Shown: piece by piece, positions 35,078-44,723 of the stretch
Numbering within the stretch: position 1 is the first letter of the stretch
How the letters are laid out: every line of letters starts with the position of its first letter
Source: Marinobacter maritimus
Lineage (GTDB): Bacteria > Pseudomonadota > Gammaproteobacteria > Pseudomonadales > Oleiphilaceae
Direction of reading: 5' to 3'
DNA: 64,000 bases
Assembly (NCBI RefSeq): GCF_007671675.1
Contig: NZ_VCGW01000004.1
Coordinates: 62,001 to 126,000 of the forward strand
Notes under the pieces: generated by a model
Seen by the model: only the letters and a program-made list of their open reading frames with translations
Told to the model about the DNA's origin: nothing
The model's database searches: none
Made by a program: the position numbers and the translations under genes

Positions 35078-35806
35078 ATGCACCCGGTTGAGGAACTGGC
35101 AAGCCATCTCAGGCCCGACCGGGGCTGGAGTGAATACCTCGCCGGCGAATTCCGTCAGCCCTACATGCATGTGCTGGCGGAATTTCTCGCTGCTGAAGAA
35201 AGCGCCGGGAAGGTTCTCTTCCCGGACAGCAAACACTGCTTTAATGCCTTGAATAGCACGCCTCTGGATCAGGTGCGTGTTGTCATTCTTGGGCAAGACC
35301 CCTACCACGGCCCCGGCCAGGCCCACGGCCTGTGTTTTTCCGTGAGGCCGGATGTTCCGCCGCCACCGTCACTTGTTAACATGTTCAAGGAAATCCAGAG
35401 TGATCTGGGTATTGCGCCGCCGGATCACGGCTGTCTGCAACCTTGGGCGGAGCAGGGCGTGTTGCTGCTTAACAGCGTACTAACGGTGGTTCAAGGGCAA
35501 GCCGGCGCGCATCAGGGAAAAGGCTGGGAGGCGTTTACCGATCGCGTGATTGAGACAGTGAATCAGGAGCGTGAAGGTGTTGTGTTCTTGTTATGGGGCA
35601 GTTATGCCAAAAAGAAGGGGCGGCACATTGATCGTAACCGCCACCTTGTGCTGGAAGGGCCGCATCCGTCACCGCTCAGTGCTTATCGCGGTTTCTTCGG
35701 TTGCAAGCATTTCTCCCGGGCCAATGAATGGCTCCGGGAGCAAGGGGGGGAGCCTGTAGATTGGAGGTTGCCTTCCAAAGCAGGCCTGATTGCCCGTTAT
35801 AAATAG
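35078..35806 (+). CDS. ung: Uracil-DNA glycosylase, family 1
   Basis: Removes uracil from DNA. The catalytic water-activating motif [13 protein letters not shown] has Asp74, and the DNA-intercalation loop [13 protein letters not shown] has the active-site His. ATG 35078 has GGAGG 8 bases upstream, so it is preferred over ATG 35072, which overlaps the lysS stop; the protein is then 242 residues. It is probably cotranscribed with lysS and converges on the HDOD gene. Confidence 0.95.
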   Translation: MHPVEELASHLRPDRGWSEYLAGEFRQPYMHVLAEFLAAEESAGKVLFPDSKHCFNALNSTPLDQVRVVILGQDPYHGPGQAHGLCFSVRPDVPPPPSLVNMFKEIQSDLGIAPPDHGCLQPWAEQGVLLLNSVLTVVQGQAGAHQGKGWEAFTDRVIETVNQEREGVVFLLWGSYAKKKGRHIDRNRHLVLEGPHPSPLSAYRGFFGCKHFSRANEWLREQGGEPVDWRLPSKAGLIARYK

Positions 35807-35814
35807 TCCTGATC

Positions 35815-36648
35815 CTATTGAAGCAAAGCCATTGCAGCTTCCATCTGGGCGTTCAAATCTTCCTCTTCATTCATATCGATATTCGGGTCAATACCGAGGC
35901 GATCGAAAGCTGAGATGGCCGTCCAATCCATCTCTGCCCATGGGTGCTCGGAGCCTGCAACCAGTTGCAGATTGGCGACCATGACCAAGTCGGCGTAATC
36001 GGCTGAAGGTACTTCTCTCTGGAAGTTGGCGTATTCCAGGGGAACATTCTGCAGGTCCTTCGGGAAGTCCCACTTTTTAAGAATGGCTGTTCCGATTCTT
36101 GGATGCAGTTCCTCAATGATATTGTCCAGCATTATGCTGCTGACCTGCACATCCTCGTCTTCCACATAGCGCAAAATGGGCAGTACACCAATCAGGTGCA
36201 CCAGGCCAGCCAGGGTGGCCTGATCCGGCTTCAGCTTTGTGTAATGCTGGGCCAGTACGTGGCAAACACCAGCCACTTCGGTGCTGGTTTGCCATGTTGC
36301 ACGCAGGCGCTTGTCGATCATGTCAGAGGTTGCCTGGAACATCTGCTGCATGGCCAGGCCCATAGCCAGGTTGCTGGTGTAGGCCATACCGAGCCGGCTT
36401 ACCGCCATGTTCAGGTTCTCTATAGCACGGTTGCCCCGGAACAATGGGCTGTTGCAAACGCGGATGATGCGAGCCGAGAGGGCTGTATCGTTGCTGATAA
36501 CCTTGACCAGGTCACCAATGGCCGAATCTTCGGACTCGGCGATATCGCGCACCTGAAGCGCAGCTTCCGGCAGGGTGGGAAGTACCAGTTTGTCGTTTTC
36601 GATTGCGGCCGTAAGATCCGCTTTGATGGTTTCGGCAATATTCGACAT
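35815..36648 (-). CDS. HDOD domain protein
   Basis: A 277-residue protein whose HDOD domain covers most of its length (about 20-225). HDOD is a catalytically inactive relative of HD phosphohydrolases, found in proteins tied to motility, stress and second-messenger signalling. The start LPTLPEAALQVRDIAESEDS and the SARIIRVCNSPLFRG segment are typical. No receiver, GGDEF or EAL domain is attached. The C-terminus is acidic. It stands alone, so its pathway cannot be inferred. Confidence 0.88.
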   Translation of the reverse strand: MSNIAETIKADLTAAIENDKLVLPTLPEAALQVRDIAESEDSAIGDLVKVISNDTALSARIIRVCNSPLFRGNRAIENLNMAVSRLGMAYTSNLAMGLAMQQMFQATSDMIDKRLRATWQTSTEVAGVCHVLAQHYTKLKPDQATLAGLVHLIGVLPILRYVEDEDVQVSSIMLDNIIEELHPRIGTAILKKWDFPKDLQNVPLEYANFQREVPSADYADLVMVANLQLVAGSEHPWAEMDWTAISAFDRLGIDPNIDMNEEEDLNAQMEAAMALLQ

Positions 36649-36767
36649 AGTTAGGCAAGGGTCCGCTTGTCAGTTCGGGAGGCCCGTGATGGTGTCGAGC
36701 GGGCGCTCCGGAAGGTCAGAAATATGAACTCTATTTATAGCAAATTCTCACGAGTTTGCCTGTCAAC

Positions 36768-37778
36768 TTATGTATCCTTTGGTGCGCCGCCTTCACGTTC
36801 GGTAACGGTGTAGGGCAGCGGTCGCTGTTCCAGTAAAGCTCCTGGCTGGCCATCTGTTGACAGTTCGCCATTGGCAGCGTCGTGGCGGATGACCGCAAGC
36901 AGTTCGCAAGAGCCGTCGTCGAAGCCCACGGAGTTGACCACTTCGCCCACTGAGCGTTCGCCCGCCTTGACGGAGGTTCCCGGTGTGGGAGGAGAGTTAC
37001 CCCCTGCGACGCTAAAGCGAAACAGACTTTTCTTGAGCTGCCCAAGGAAATGCATCCGCGCGATCACTTCCTGGCCGGTGTAGCAGCCTTTTTTAAAGTG
37101 GACGCCGCCCAGATGTTGCCAGTTGAGCATTTGAGGCACATAGGATTCGCTGGTGGCGGTGCTTAGCATGGGCACGCCCGCTGCAATCTCGGATGCCTGC
37201 CAGTCGGCCAGAGTCTTTTGGGGAATGTGATCCAGTTTCAGATCTCCTGCGGAGGGTTGCCACAGCTCAAAGCGCGGGAGCCCTTCCGTTGTGTTTTCTG
37301 TGCGGATCAGAAACCCGGAGTCGAGCGTCAGAGTGTCGCCCGGCAATGCCAGGCTGAGCAGTTCTCCTCCCGCAATACTCGAGGCGGCTTCATTGCCCAG
37401 CAGCCCGATGATTTGCCCCTCGGTTTGTGCTGTCATGGAGGTGCCACGGAACAGCATCATGTATTTGCGCAGGTGAGCCATGACTGGATCTGCCAGTTCG
37501 GAGGGAAGATCCATCAGAATGTCGTTGCCGTCGCGCACAAGACGAGTCAGGCAGTAAGCGCGGCCTTTGGGCGTCGCGCCGGCTGCCCGGAGCGATGTGC
37601 CTGTTTTGATGTCATCAAGGTTCTGGCTTAACTGTCCCTGCAGGAACTTGTCGGTACCCGGGCCGGAGATACGAACCAGAACACGATTGGTCAGCAGGAT
37701 GTGGCCCGAAGTCGGGGGTGGAAGCTCGGCTGATGTGTATGCGGGCGTGGCTGAAACAGGTGTTTCTGTACCAGTCAT
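36768..37778 (-). CDS. ygfZ: tRNA-modifying/iron-sulfur protein YgfZ
   Basis: A folate-binding protein of the GcvT-like fold that supports [4Fe-4S] enzymes such as MiaB. The signature K-G-C-Y-T-G-Q-E (FKKGCYTGQEVIARMH) with its essential cysteine is at about residue 228. Length is 336 residues. It is the last gene of the leftward group nadB, sdhE, ygfX, ygfZ, 21 bp after ygfX, matching the E. coli ygfZ-sdhE neighbourhood, where sdhE and ygfX also lie beside ygfZ. Confidence 0.93.
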   Translation of the reverse strand: MTGTETPVSATPAYTSAELPPPTSGHILLTNRVLVRISGPGTDKFLQGQLSQNLDDIKTGTSLRAAGATPKGRAYCLTRLVRDGNDILMDLPSELADPVMAHLRKYMMLFRGTSMTAQTEGQIIGLLGNEAASSIAGGELLSLALPGDTLTLDSGFLIRTENTTEGLPRFELWQPSAGDLKLDHIPQKTLADWQASEIAAGVPMLSTATSESYVPQMLNWQHLGGVHFKKGCYTGQEVIARMHFLGQLKKSLFRFSVAGGNSPPTPGTSVKAGERSVGEVVNSVGFDDGSCELLAVIRHDAANGELSTDGQPGALLEQRPLPYTVTEREGGAPKDT

Positions 37779-37799
37779 GGGAAAACTCCGGGCAGAAAG

Positions 37800-38261
37800 C
37801 TATTCAAATGATTGCTGAGCGCGGCCCAGTCGGAGCCACATTCTCAGGCGGCGAAACTGATCTTCGGATACATTACCCGCAATCCATCCACCAGAGAGTA
37901 GCACAACCGGGTATGAAGAAGACCTGGAGGCTACAGGCTGCAGTTTCAAGAGCGCAAATTTCGAATTGATGCGGCTCGACGGTCTGGCACTTACCGCCAG
38001 AGTTTGCCCGTTGCCAAGGCGGGCATAGAGCGTACCCATGTCCTGATGCAACGCCAGAACGGCCGCATTCCCTGCCAATAATCCATTCAACCGATACTGG
38101 TAGAGCGCGCCTGCCAGGGTTACCGGTGCCAGCGCGTACATCCAGTGCTTTCCGGAGGCGCCGGCTATCAGTGCGAAAGTGCTGGCAACCAGCCATGGTG
38201 CAGCGGCCAGGCAACCCGCCACAACACTGCGTGTAATCGTCAGGTCAATCCGGTTGGACAC
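37800..38261 (-). CDS. ygfX: YgfX-like membrane protein
   Basis: A small membrane protein with two N-terminal hydrophobic helices (about residues 12-60) and a cytoplasmic C-terminus ending [21 protein letters not shown], related to E. coli YgfX. The start is uncertain: the open frame extends far into sdhE, but GTG 38261 gives [12 protein letters not shown] and 153 residues, close to relatives, overlapping the sdhE end by 17 bp. E. coli YgfX was once reported as the toxin of an sdhE/ygfX pair; the antitoxin partner is now known as the flavinylation factor SdhE. Confidence 0.75.
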   Translation of the reverse strand: MSNRIDLTITRSVVAGCLAAAPWLVASTFALIAGASGKHWMYALAPVTLAGALYQYRLNGLLAGNAAVLALHQDMGTLYARLGNGQTLAVSARPSSRINSKFALLKLQPVASRSSSYPVVLLSGGWIAGNVSEDQFRRLRMWLRLGRAQQSFE

Positions 38262-38511
38262 GGGCAAGGATGATGTCAACGATGCGCTGGAGATCCGGAT
38301 CATCAGAGCGGCTGCGCTGCATGAACCATTCGAACATATCGGCATCCTCACAGCTCAGAAGCCTGTTGTAGCGTGCCTGATCATCCTTGTCCAAATCCCG
38401 GTAGGCTTCTTCCAGAAATGGAATCAGCAGGACATCCAGTTCCAGCATTCCGCGGCGGCTGTGCCACCAGAGACGGTTGAAATCCGCATTGCCCGCTTGG
38501 GTGTCTTGCAT
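38245..38511 (-). CDS. sdhE: FAD assembly factor SdhE
   Basis: An 88-residue helical protein that promotes covalent attachment of FAD to the succinate dehydrogenase flavoprotein SdhA. The conserved [10 protein letters not shown] (RGxxE) surface motif at residues 20-24 is intact, and the C-terminal RIVDIILAR helix is typical. It lies between nadB and ygfX; nadB, another flavoprotein of the same fold as SdhA, is 23 bp upstream, which suggests a link in flavin use, although NadB binds FAD non-covalently. Confidence 0.93.
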   Translation of the reverse strand: MQDTQAGNADFNRLWWHSRRGMLELDVLLIPFLEEAYRDLDKDDQARYNRLLSCEDADMFEWFMQRSRSDDPDLQRIVDIILARVQPD

Positions 38512-38534
38512 ATTTGCTCTCTTGGTCGTTCCCT

Positions 38535-40160
38535 TTACGGTGAAGGGGTTCTGTAGGTTGTTGGTATCAGTACGGTATCACGGACCTCGTGTAGCAGCCC
38601 CGGATAATCCAGTGTGTAATGCAGGCCTCGGCTTTCCTTGCGTTGCAGCGCGGCACAGATAATCAGGTCGGACACGGTGACCAGGTTCCTGAGTTCAAGA
38701 AGGTCGTTGGTTACCCGATAGTTACTGTAAAACTCGCCGATTTCGTCGGACAGGAGATCAACCCGGTGCTTCGCCCGCTGCAGGCGCTTGGTTGTACGCA
38801 CAATGCCCACGTAATCCCACATAAAGTGACGCAACTCGTCCCAGTTGTGAGAAATTACAACGTCTTCATCTGAATCCCGAACCTGGCTTTCGTCCCATGC
38901 CGGGGCCTCAGGGGGAGAAGGGATGTCCGCTTCCCGGCGCGCAATATCGGCTGCCGCTGCCTGACCATACACGAGGCATTCCAGCAACGAATTGCTGGCC
39001 ATACGATTGGCGCCATGTAGCCCGGTAAATCCGGCCTCCCCGACTACGTAGAGCTGGTTGATGTCGGTTCGTGCCCGCTCATCGCTGACAATGCCGCCGC
39101 AGGTATAGTGCGCTGCAGGCACCACAGGAATGGGCTCGCGAGTAATGTCGATGCCAAACTCGAGACATTTCTCGTAGATGGTGGGGAAATGATGCCGGAC
39201 GAAATCCGCAGGCTTGTGGCTTATGTCCAGATACAGGTGGTCTGCACCCAGCCGCTTCATTTCATGGTCGATGGCCCGGGCCACTATGTCCCGTGGTGCC
39301 AATTCGCCGCGCTTGTCGAAACGATCCATGAAGCGGGAGCCGTCCGGCAGCTTCAGAAGTCCCCCTTCGCCCCTTACCGCTTCGGTAATCAGGAACGACT
39401 TGGCGTGCGGATGGTACAGACAGGTCGGGTGGAACTGGTTGAACTCCATGTTGCCAACACGACAGCCTGCACGCCAGGCCATGGCAATGCCATCACCGGA
39501 TGCGCCGTCAGGATTGGTGGTGTAACGGTAGGCCTTGGATGCGCCACCGGTAGCGATGACGGTGAAGCGCGCCCGGAAAAGTTCTACATGGTTGTCTTCA
39601 AGGTTCAGTATGTAGGCGCCAACGCAGCGGTTGCCTGGCAATGCCAGTTTGCGATTGGTAATCAGGTCTACCGCAACACGACCTGATCTGAGTTCGATGT
39701 TGGGTCGCGCTTGGGCCTGAGCTGCCAATGTTGTGGATACCGCGTACCCCGTGGCATCAGCGGCATGAATGATGCGTCGGTGGCTATGACCACCTTCGCG
39801 GGTCAGGTGGAGCTGGGCATCGGTGTCCCGGGTAAAGTCAACGCCGGTGCCGATGAGCCATTCAATGCTTTCCTTGCTGTGCTCCACAGTGAAACGCACG
39901 GCTTCTTCGCTGCACAGGCCTCCGCCAGCAGCGAGGGTATCCTGCACATGGTTTTCGGTGGAGTCCTGGTCGTCCAGAACAGCTGCTATGCCGCCCTGGG
40001 CCCAGAGTGTGGCTCCGCTGCTGATGTCACCCTTGCTGACCACGCATACCTTTAGATGCTCCGGCAAGTTAAGCGCAACGGTCAGTCCGGCAGCGCCGCT
40101 GCCGATAATGAGAACATCATATTCATAGGACTGTGGCATCGGGTCGTTATCGCGGGCCAT
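38535..40160 (-). CDS. nadB: L-aspartate oxidase
   Basis: Oxidises L-aspartate to iminoaspartate, the first step of NAD synthesis from aspartate. The FAD-binding [11 protein letters not shown] motif is at the N-terminus (about 20-30), the active-site HSHRRIIHA and [12 protein letters not shown] segments are present, and a C-terminal helical domain ends at 541 residues. ATG 40160 is used; ATG 40139 seven codons later is possible. It is divergent from rpoE, as in Pseudomonas, and shares the 182-bp region with the sigma-E promoter. Confidence 0.95.
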   Translation of the reverse strand: MARDNDPMPQSYEYDVLIIGSGAAGLTVALNLPEHLKVCVVSKGDISSGATLWAQGGIAAVLDDQDSTENHVQDTLAAGGGLCSEEAVRFTVEHSKESIEWLIGTGVDFTRDTDAQLHLTREGGHSHRRIIHAADATGYAVSTTLAAQAQARPNIELRSGRVAVDLITNRKLALPGNRCVGAYILNLEDNHVELFRARFTVIATGGASKAYRYTTNPDGASGDGIAMAWRAGCRVGNMEFNQFHPTCLYHPHAKSFLITEAVRGEGGLLKLPDGSRFMDRFDKRGELAPRDIVARAIDHEMKRLGADHLYLDISHKPADFVRHHFPTIYEKCLEFGIDITREPIPVVPAAHYTCGGIVSDERARTDINQLYVVGEAGFTGLHGANRMASNSLLECLVYGQAAAADIARREADIPSPPEAPAWDESQVRDSDEDVVISHNWDELRHFMWDYVGIVRTTKRLQRAKHRVDLLSDEIGEFYSNYRVTNDLLELRNLVTVSDLIICAALQRKESRGLHYTLDYPGLLHEVRDTVLIPTTYRTPSP

Positions 40161-40175
40161 AATGTAGACGTGTAT

Positions 40176-40203
40176 TGAACTAAATTTTACGCTTGCTGTC
40201 TAT
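40176..40203 (+). promoter_or_regulatory. Sigma-E/AlgU-type autoregulated promoter of rpoE
   Basis: TGAACTA (40176-40182) and GTCTAT (40198-40203) are separated by 15 bp, matching the sigma-E consensus GGAACTT-N15-GTCTAA at 10 of 13 positions with correct spacing. It lies about 140 bp before the chosen rpoE start and is expected to be activated by RpoE itself. Confidence 0.65.
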
Positions 40204-40342
40204 TTGGCCTGACAGATGATCGGTCTTATTAGGCTGAGTCGTCGTTTCGTAAAACGGGCGCCGGACAGTGAGCATGAACCATCAGAAACTCGTATCGGCC
40301 GGTAAGCTGGCCACTAAAACAGAGCGCACCGGCATAGCGTCC

Positions 40343-40960
40343 ATGGCACCCGAGAACGACCAGAAACAGGCTGAACAGCCAGATAGTCAGACCGATCTGC
40401 AACTTGTTCGCAAAGTCCGGAACGGGGATCGCGCAGCGTTTGATCTTTTGGTGGTCAAATATCAATCAAGGTTGGCTTCTATAATCAGCCGTTATGTTTA
40501 CGACAGCCAGGAAGTCATGGACCTTACCCAGGAAGCGTTCATCAAGGCTTACCGGGCCATCGACCGTTTTCGTGGTGACAGTGCCTTCTACACTTGGCTT
40601 TATCGTATTGCGGTGAACACCGCGAAAAATCATCTCGAGTCTCGCAGCCGAAGGCCCCAGGGTAGCGCGGATTCGGCTGAAGCGGAGAATTTTGATGACG
40701 GTCGGCGGCTGCGGGATATCGCTTCGCCGGAACGTCTTTTGCAGCGTGATCAGCTGCAGAAGGAGCTAAGTAGCGCCATAGCCAACCTGCCAGAAGAGCT
40801 CCGTTCGGCATTTTTGCTGCGGGAGTATGACGGGCTCAGTTATGAGGATATAGCGCGAATTCTGGAGTGCCCGATCGGGACAGTGCGCTCACGTATTTTC
40901 CGGGCCAGAGATGCTGTTGATAGACATCTTGGGCCTCTGCTCAATCATTCGGTGACGTAA
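40343..40960 (+). CDS. rpoE: Extracytoplasmic-stress sigma factor RpoE (AlgU)
   Basis: A sigma factor of the ECF type that directs the envelope-stress regulon. Region 2 (about residues 20-95) has RYVYDSQEVMDLTQEAFIKA and SAFYTWLYRIAVNTAKNHLE; region 4 (about 140-195) has LPEELRSAFLLREYDGLSYE and GTVRSRIFRARDAVD. I choose ATG 40343 (205 residues); the frame is open to GTG 40268, but the family starts near this point. It is followed directly by rseA (15 bp), rseB, rseC and mucD, the full control cluster. Confidence 0.95.
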   Translation: MAPENDQKQAEQPDSQTDLQLVRKVRNGDRAAFDLLVVKYQSRLASIISRYVYDSQEVMDLTQEAFIKAYRAIDRFRGDSAFYTWLYRIAVNTAKNHLESRSRRPQGSADSAEAENFDDGRRLRDIASPERLLQRDQLQKELSSAIANLPEELRSAFLLREYDGLSYEDIARILECPIGTVRSRIFRARDAVDRHLGPLLNHSVT

Positions 40961-40975
40961 TTGAAGGTGCATCCT

Positions 40976-41560
40976 ATGGATGATCGTCTCAGAGAAACAC
41001 TGTCGGCCATGATGGACGATGAAGCCGACGAACTTTCGGTTCGACGCCTGTTATCACATGAAGGTCAGGACGACGTGCGTGCTCAGTGGCAGCGATGGCA
41101 GGGCATTCACGATCTTATGCATCGGGGCCATTCACCGGCTGAGGGCGTTGATGTCAGTGTGGCCGTGCGCGAAGCGCTCGACGGCCGCATCAGATCGCAG
41201 GTGCCGGCTGTATCGCTCAGCTGTGAAGCGCCGCGCCGCTGGCAATGGCCGGCGGTGGCAATGGTTGCCGTTGCTTTACTGGTGGGCTTTGGTGCTGGCG
41301 CGGGCTGGGATGCCGGAGAGGTGTCTCCCGGTGCGCTGGCGTCTGCACCTGTAACGGAAACGTCCGATGCCGAGTCTGCGGGCAATGTATCGGCCGGGGA
41401 GCGTGCACCGGTTCAGGAAGTTGCCTTGCAAGGGCTTGATGAAGAGCAGTGGGAGCACATGAGCCGCTATCTGCTGGAACACGCCCAGCACAACAGCGTA
41501 GGTGCCGGACAGGGCTCGGTGGGTTATGCCCGCCTTGTCAGTGCAAATGGCGGCTATTGA
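40976..41560 (+). CDS. rseA: Anti-sigma-E factor RseA (MucA)
   Basis: An inner-membrane anti-sigma factor that sequesters RpoE. Cytoplasmic N-terminal domain about 1-85 (DRLRETLSAMMDDEADELSV), one membrane helix about 92-110 (WQWPAVAMVAVALLVGFGAGAG), and a periplasmic C-terminal part that RseB binds. ATG 40976 has GAAGG upstream and is preferred over TTG 40961. Regulated proteolysis by DegS and RseP is expected from the family; neither protease gene is in the window. Confidence 0.92.
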   Translation: MDDRLRETLSAMMDDEADELSVRRLLSHEGQDDVRAQWQRWQGIHDLMHRGHSPAEGVDVSVAVREALDGRIRSQVPAVSLSCEAPRRWQWPAVAMVAVALLVGFGAGAGWDAGEVSPGALASAPVTETSDAESAGNVSAGERAPVQEVALQGLDEEQWEHMSRYLLEHAQHNSVGAGQGSVGYARLVSANGGY

Positions 41561-41581
41561 TAGCAATTAATGAAGGTGTTC

Positions 41582-42625
41582 ATGAACAAAGCCCGTTATT
41601 TCGGCCCGAGTCTGACTAACCTGTCATTGCGTTGGCTCCTTACGCTTACATTGGCGATGGTTTTGCCCGCGTCAGCGTTTGCTGAAGAGAAGTCAGCGGC
41701 CTACTGGCTGGAACAGTTGGGGCCGGCCCTTAACATGACCTCTTATCGCGGCGTGTTTGTATACGCCCGAGGGTCCAGTGTGCACTCCATGCAGATTGCC
41801 CATCGCTTTCACAACGGCATTGTGGAAGAGCGCCTGGTTCTACAGGACGGAGGCAGTGGAGAGATTGTTCGCCGGGATATGAATGTGGTCTGCGTGCTCC
41901 CTGAGCAGGGGAAGGTAAGGCTGGATCAGGTTATTCCATCCGGGCCGTTCGCGGAGGCATTTGCAAGCCAGCTGATTCCCGTAAGCCGCTGGTATAGTGC
42001 CGAATTGAAAGGCGAAGACCGTATAGCCGGCTATGACGTGATTACGGTAGCCCTGACGGCCAAAGACCGGCATCGATACAGTCACCGGCTGTGGCTGGAA
42101 AAATCCACCGGTCTTTTGGTGAAAAGTCACGTGCGGGCCGCTGGTGGCGAGGTGCTGGAGCACTTTCAGTTCACCAGTCTTGAGATTACTGACGATATTC
42201 CTGACGGTGAACTTGAGATCCGCACCGAGGGTCGTGAGGTCTCCCGTACACTGGGTGATGCAGGTCAGCGTTTGGGTTCGCAGGATGGCTTGTCAAAAGC
42301 ATCGCGTATGCATGGTTGGCATCTTGGCTGGCGCCCGGAAGGTTTTGAGCCTGCTGCAGCGCCCATGTCGGGCAATGGGCAAACAGTTGCGTTTTCAGAC
42401 GGGTTGGCGGCTTTCTCTGTATTTGTTGAGTCCGCAGGCAGAGTGAGCATGCCCACGGGCGCAACCCGCATTGGGGCAACAACGATTTATATGCACCAAC
42501 TGCAAAGCGGGAATCAGGCCGTTCTGGTGACCGTAGTAGGCGAAATACCGCCAGCAGCGGCGCGCCAGGTCGCTGAATCGGTGCAGGTCAACGAAGCGTT
42601 TATTTCGGGTGCCTCTGAACCGTGA
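41582..42625 (+). CDS. rseB: Periplasmic sigma-E regulator RseB (MucB)
   Basis: A periplasmic lipid-sensing protein that protects RseA from cleavage until lipopolysaccharide or lipoprotein signals displace it. It has a signal peptide (about 1-35 ending ASAFA), a large N-terminal domain (SYRGVFVYARGSSVHSMQI), and a C-terminal domain (from about 225). ATG 41582 is favoured by GAAGGTG 4-5 bases upstream; ATG 41570 lacks one. Length is 347 residues. The stop overlaps the GTG of rseC. Confidence 0.93.
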   Translation: MNKARYFGPSLTNLSLRWLLTLTLAMVLPASAFAEEKSAAYWLEQLGPALNMTSYRGVFVYARGSSVHSMQIAHRFHNGIVEERLVLQDGGSGEIVRRDMNVVCVLPEQGKVRLDQVIPSGPFAEAFASQLIPVSRWYSAELKGEDRIAGYDVITVALTAKDRHRYSHRLWLEKSTGLLVKSHVRAAGGEVLEHFQFTSLEITDDIPDGELEIRTEGREVSRTLGDAGQRLGSQDGLSKASRMHGWHLGWRPEGFEPAAAPMSGNGQTVAFSDGLAAFSVFVESAGRVSMPTGATRIGATTIYMHQLQSGNQAVLVTVVGEIPPAAARQVAESVQVNEAFISGASEP

Positions 42626-43089
42626 TTACCGAGACAGGAAAAGTCGTTGCTGTGACCGGTGAGCACGCCTGGGTCCAGACTATACGTACCAGCGCCTGCG
42701 AGAGCTGTGCGGCACGTAATGGTTGTGGGCAGAAGGTGCTGGCTTCGGCAACTGGCGGCCGTGCCAATCAGGTTCGTGTCGTTAATTCCGTGAACGCCCG
42801 TGTGGGTGAAGATGTGACGCTTGGTATTAACGAAAGCGCACTCCTTGGTGCTTCTCTGCTGGTATATGCGCTTCCTTTATTGCTCATGGTTGCGGCCAGT
42901 ATAATCGGGCACCAGCTGTCCGATGAGAGTGATCTGGCGGCTATGGCGGGCGCCGTTGTCGGTCTTGCATTCGGCTTTTTGATAAGTCGAAAATTACAGA
43001 GCCGGAATGCCGGCAACTATGAACCCATGCTGCTCCGGATTAACCGCATCCCGGCCGGGGTAGCTTCTCATCCCGACTCATTAACCTGA
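42622..43089 (+). CDS. rseC: RseC/MucC inner-membrane protein
   Basis: A 155-residue inner-membrane protein of the RseC/MucC family, a positive modulator of sigma-E. It has an N-terminal cytoplasmic cysteine cluster (SACESCAARNGCG, possibly binding metal or a cluster) and two membrane helices (about 75-95 and 105-125). The GTG start at 42622 overlaps the rseB stop (GTGA), so it is translationally coupled. Confidence 0.9.
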   Translation: MITETGKVVAVTGEHAWVQTIRTSACESCAARNGCGQKVLASATGGRANQVRVVNSVNARVGEDVTLGINESALLGASLLVYALPLLLMVAASIIGHQLSDESDLAAMAGAVVGLAFGFLISRKLQSRNAGNYEPMLLRINRIPAGVASHPDSLT

Positions 43090-43107
43090 TATACAGGGGG
43101 TTCCGAC

Positions 43108-44586
43108 ATGCTGAGAACAACTATTGAAGTAACCCGGCTCTCCCCGACATCACTCACTCAGAGGGTGTCGGGTTCTCTGTTGGTGGTACTGTTTGCTATG
43201 GTGCTGCTGGCTTGGAGCCAGGCAGGCTTCGCACGAGGTTTGCCGGACTTTACCGGGCTGGTTGAGGAAAACGCAGGCGCGGTCGTTAACATAAGCACCA
43301 CCAGTGCTCCCGCAACAGGAAACACGCGCTTTCACGGTTTGCCTTTTGATGAGCGACAGCTCGACCAGTTGCCGGAGTTTTTCCAGGAATTCTTTCGCGG
43401 TCCCCAGTCGCCCTTCGGTGGCGCCCCGGGTAATTCTCAGCCGACTCGCTCCATGGGGTCAGGGTTTATAGTGTCCGCCGATGGTTACGTGTTGACCAAT
43501 AATCATGTAGTTGAAGGCGCTGATGAGATTATTGTCCGCCTCAACGACCGTCGTGAGTTGCCGGCGACTCTGGTAGGCACAGATCCCCGTTCGGATATGG
43601 CCGTTTTGAAAATCGAGAATGGGGACGACCTGCCTGTGGTAAAAACAGGGCGCTCCAAGGACCTCAAGGTCGGTGAATGGGTGTTTGCGATCGGCTCACC
43701 GTTTGGCTTCGATTATACCGTTACAGCCGGCATTGTCAGTGCGTTGGGTCGTTCGCTCCCGTCAGAAAACTATGTGCCGTTTATCCAGACCGACGTAGCC
43801 ATTAATCCGGGAAACTCTGGGGGCCCTCTGTTCAATCTTGATGGCGAAGTGATTGGTATTAATTCGCAGATATATACTCGCTCTGGCGGTTTCATGGGGG
43901 TCTCGTTTGCTATTCCCATTGACGATGCCATGAGCGTATTTCGTCAGATTCGCGACAAGGGCGCGGTTTCCCGTGGCTGGTTGGGTGTGCTGATCCAGGA
44001 AGTGAATCGTGATCTGGCAGAGTCTTTTGGGCTCAAACGCCCACGGGGCGCATTGATTGCCGAGGTTATGGATGGTTCGCCAGCCGAGGCTGGTGGCTTG
44101 CAGTCTGGTGATATCGTGCTTGAGTACGATGGTGATGACATTCAGCTCTCGTCGGATTTGCCGCCCATGGTGGGCCGCACTCCGGTAGGTGAGACGGCTC
44201 GATTGACCGTTCTTCGCGGAGGAAAAGAGATCGCACTGGATGTAGAAATCGGTCAACTGCCAGACGAGCGCGGTGCCCAGCAGTCTGTTCCCTCTGGTGG
44301 TGGTAGCTCGTCTACGGCGCCGTTAGGGCTGACCGTTGAGCCTCTGCCTTCGGATCTCGCTGACTCTATTGGCGTGCCAGGTGGCGTTCTGGTGGCTGGT
44401 GTTGGCAAAGGGCCAGCCTATGATGCCGGCATACGCACCCGTGATGTGATCACCGAAATAAACAGGAAGGCGGTGTCGTCAGTTGCGGATTTCCGAAAAG
44501 TCATCAAAACACTGCCAGAAGGGCGTGCGGTATCCGTTCGCGTAGTGCGCCAGGGCAGGGCGATCTATCTTGTTATGAAGCCCTGA
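43108..44586 (+). CDS. mucD: Periplasmic serine protease MucD (DegP/HtrA family)
   Basis: A periplasmic quality-control protease/chaperone. N-terminal signal peptide (about 1-42, ending AGFA), trypsin-like domain with the complete triad His133, Asp163 and Ser237 (HVVEGADE, SDMAVLKIE, NPGNSGGPLF), and two PDZ domains (about 280-380 and 400-490). At 492 residues it matches Pseudomonas MucD. It removes misfolded proteins that would otherwise trigger sigma-E. It lies 18 bp after rseC and is followed by a terminator. Confidence 0.95.
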   Translation: MLRTTIEVTRLSPTSLTQRVSGSLLVVLFAMVLLAWSQAGFARGLPDFTGLVEENAGAVVNISTTSAPATGNTRFHGLPFDERQLDQLPEFFQEFFRGPQSPFGGAPGNSQPTRSMGSGFIVSADGYVLTNNHVVEGADEIIVRLNDRRELPATLVGTDPRSDMAVLKIENGDDLPVVKTGRSKDLKVGEWVFAIGSPFGFDYTVTAGIVSALGRSLPSENYVPFIQTDVAINPGNSGGPLFNLDGEVIGINSQIYTRSGGFMGVSFAIPIDDAMSVFRQIRDKGAVSRGWLGVLIQEVNRDLAESFGLKRPRGALIAEVMDGSPAEAGGLQSGDIVLEYDGDDIQLSSDLPPMVGRTPVGETARLTVLRGGKEIALDVEIGQLPDERGAQQSVPSGGGSSSTAPLGLTVEPLPSDLADSIGVPGGVLVAGVGKGPAYDAGIRTRDVITEINRKAVSSVADFRKVIKTLPEGRAVSVRVVRQGRAIYLVMKP

Positions 44587-44623
44587 TGGCAGGTGTTTGA
44601 AAAGACATAGCAATATTACAAAG

Positions 44624-44667
44624 AGCCCCGAAACCTGATGTTGGAAACGACAGGCTTCGGGGCTTTT
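44624..44667 (+). terminator. Terminator of the rpoE-mucD cluster
   Basis: AGCCCCGAA (44624-44632) pairs with TTCGGGGCT (44656-44664), extended inward by CCTG with CAGG past one mismatch; TTTT follows. It separates mucD from the c-di-GMP protein gene. Confidence 0.82.
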
Positions 44668-44723
44668 GCTATACTGCGATGCTGAAATAATAAGAGCTGC
44701 CACGGAATGGATCAGGCCAGATT

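Noticed and set aside
33948..35102. 384-codon antisense frame over lysS
   Set aside because: Shadow of lysS, which has all class II motifs.
37800..38511. sdhE-ygfX as a toxin-antitoxin module
   Set aside because: SdhE is an established flavinylation factor, and its RGxxE motif is intact; the toxin reading is outdated.
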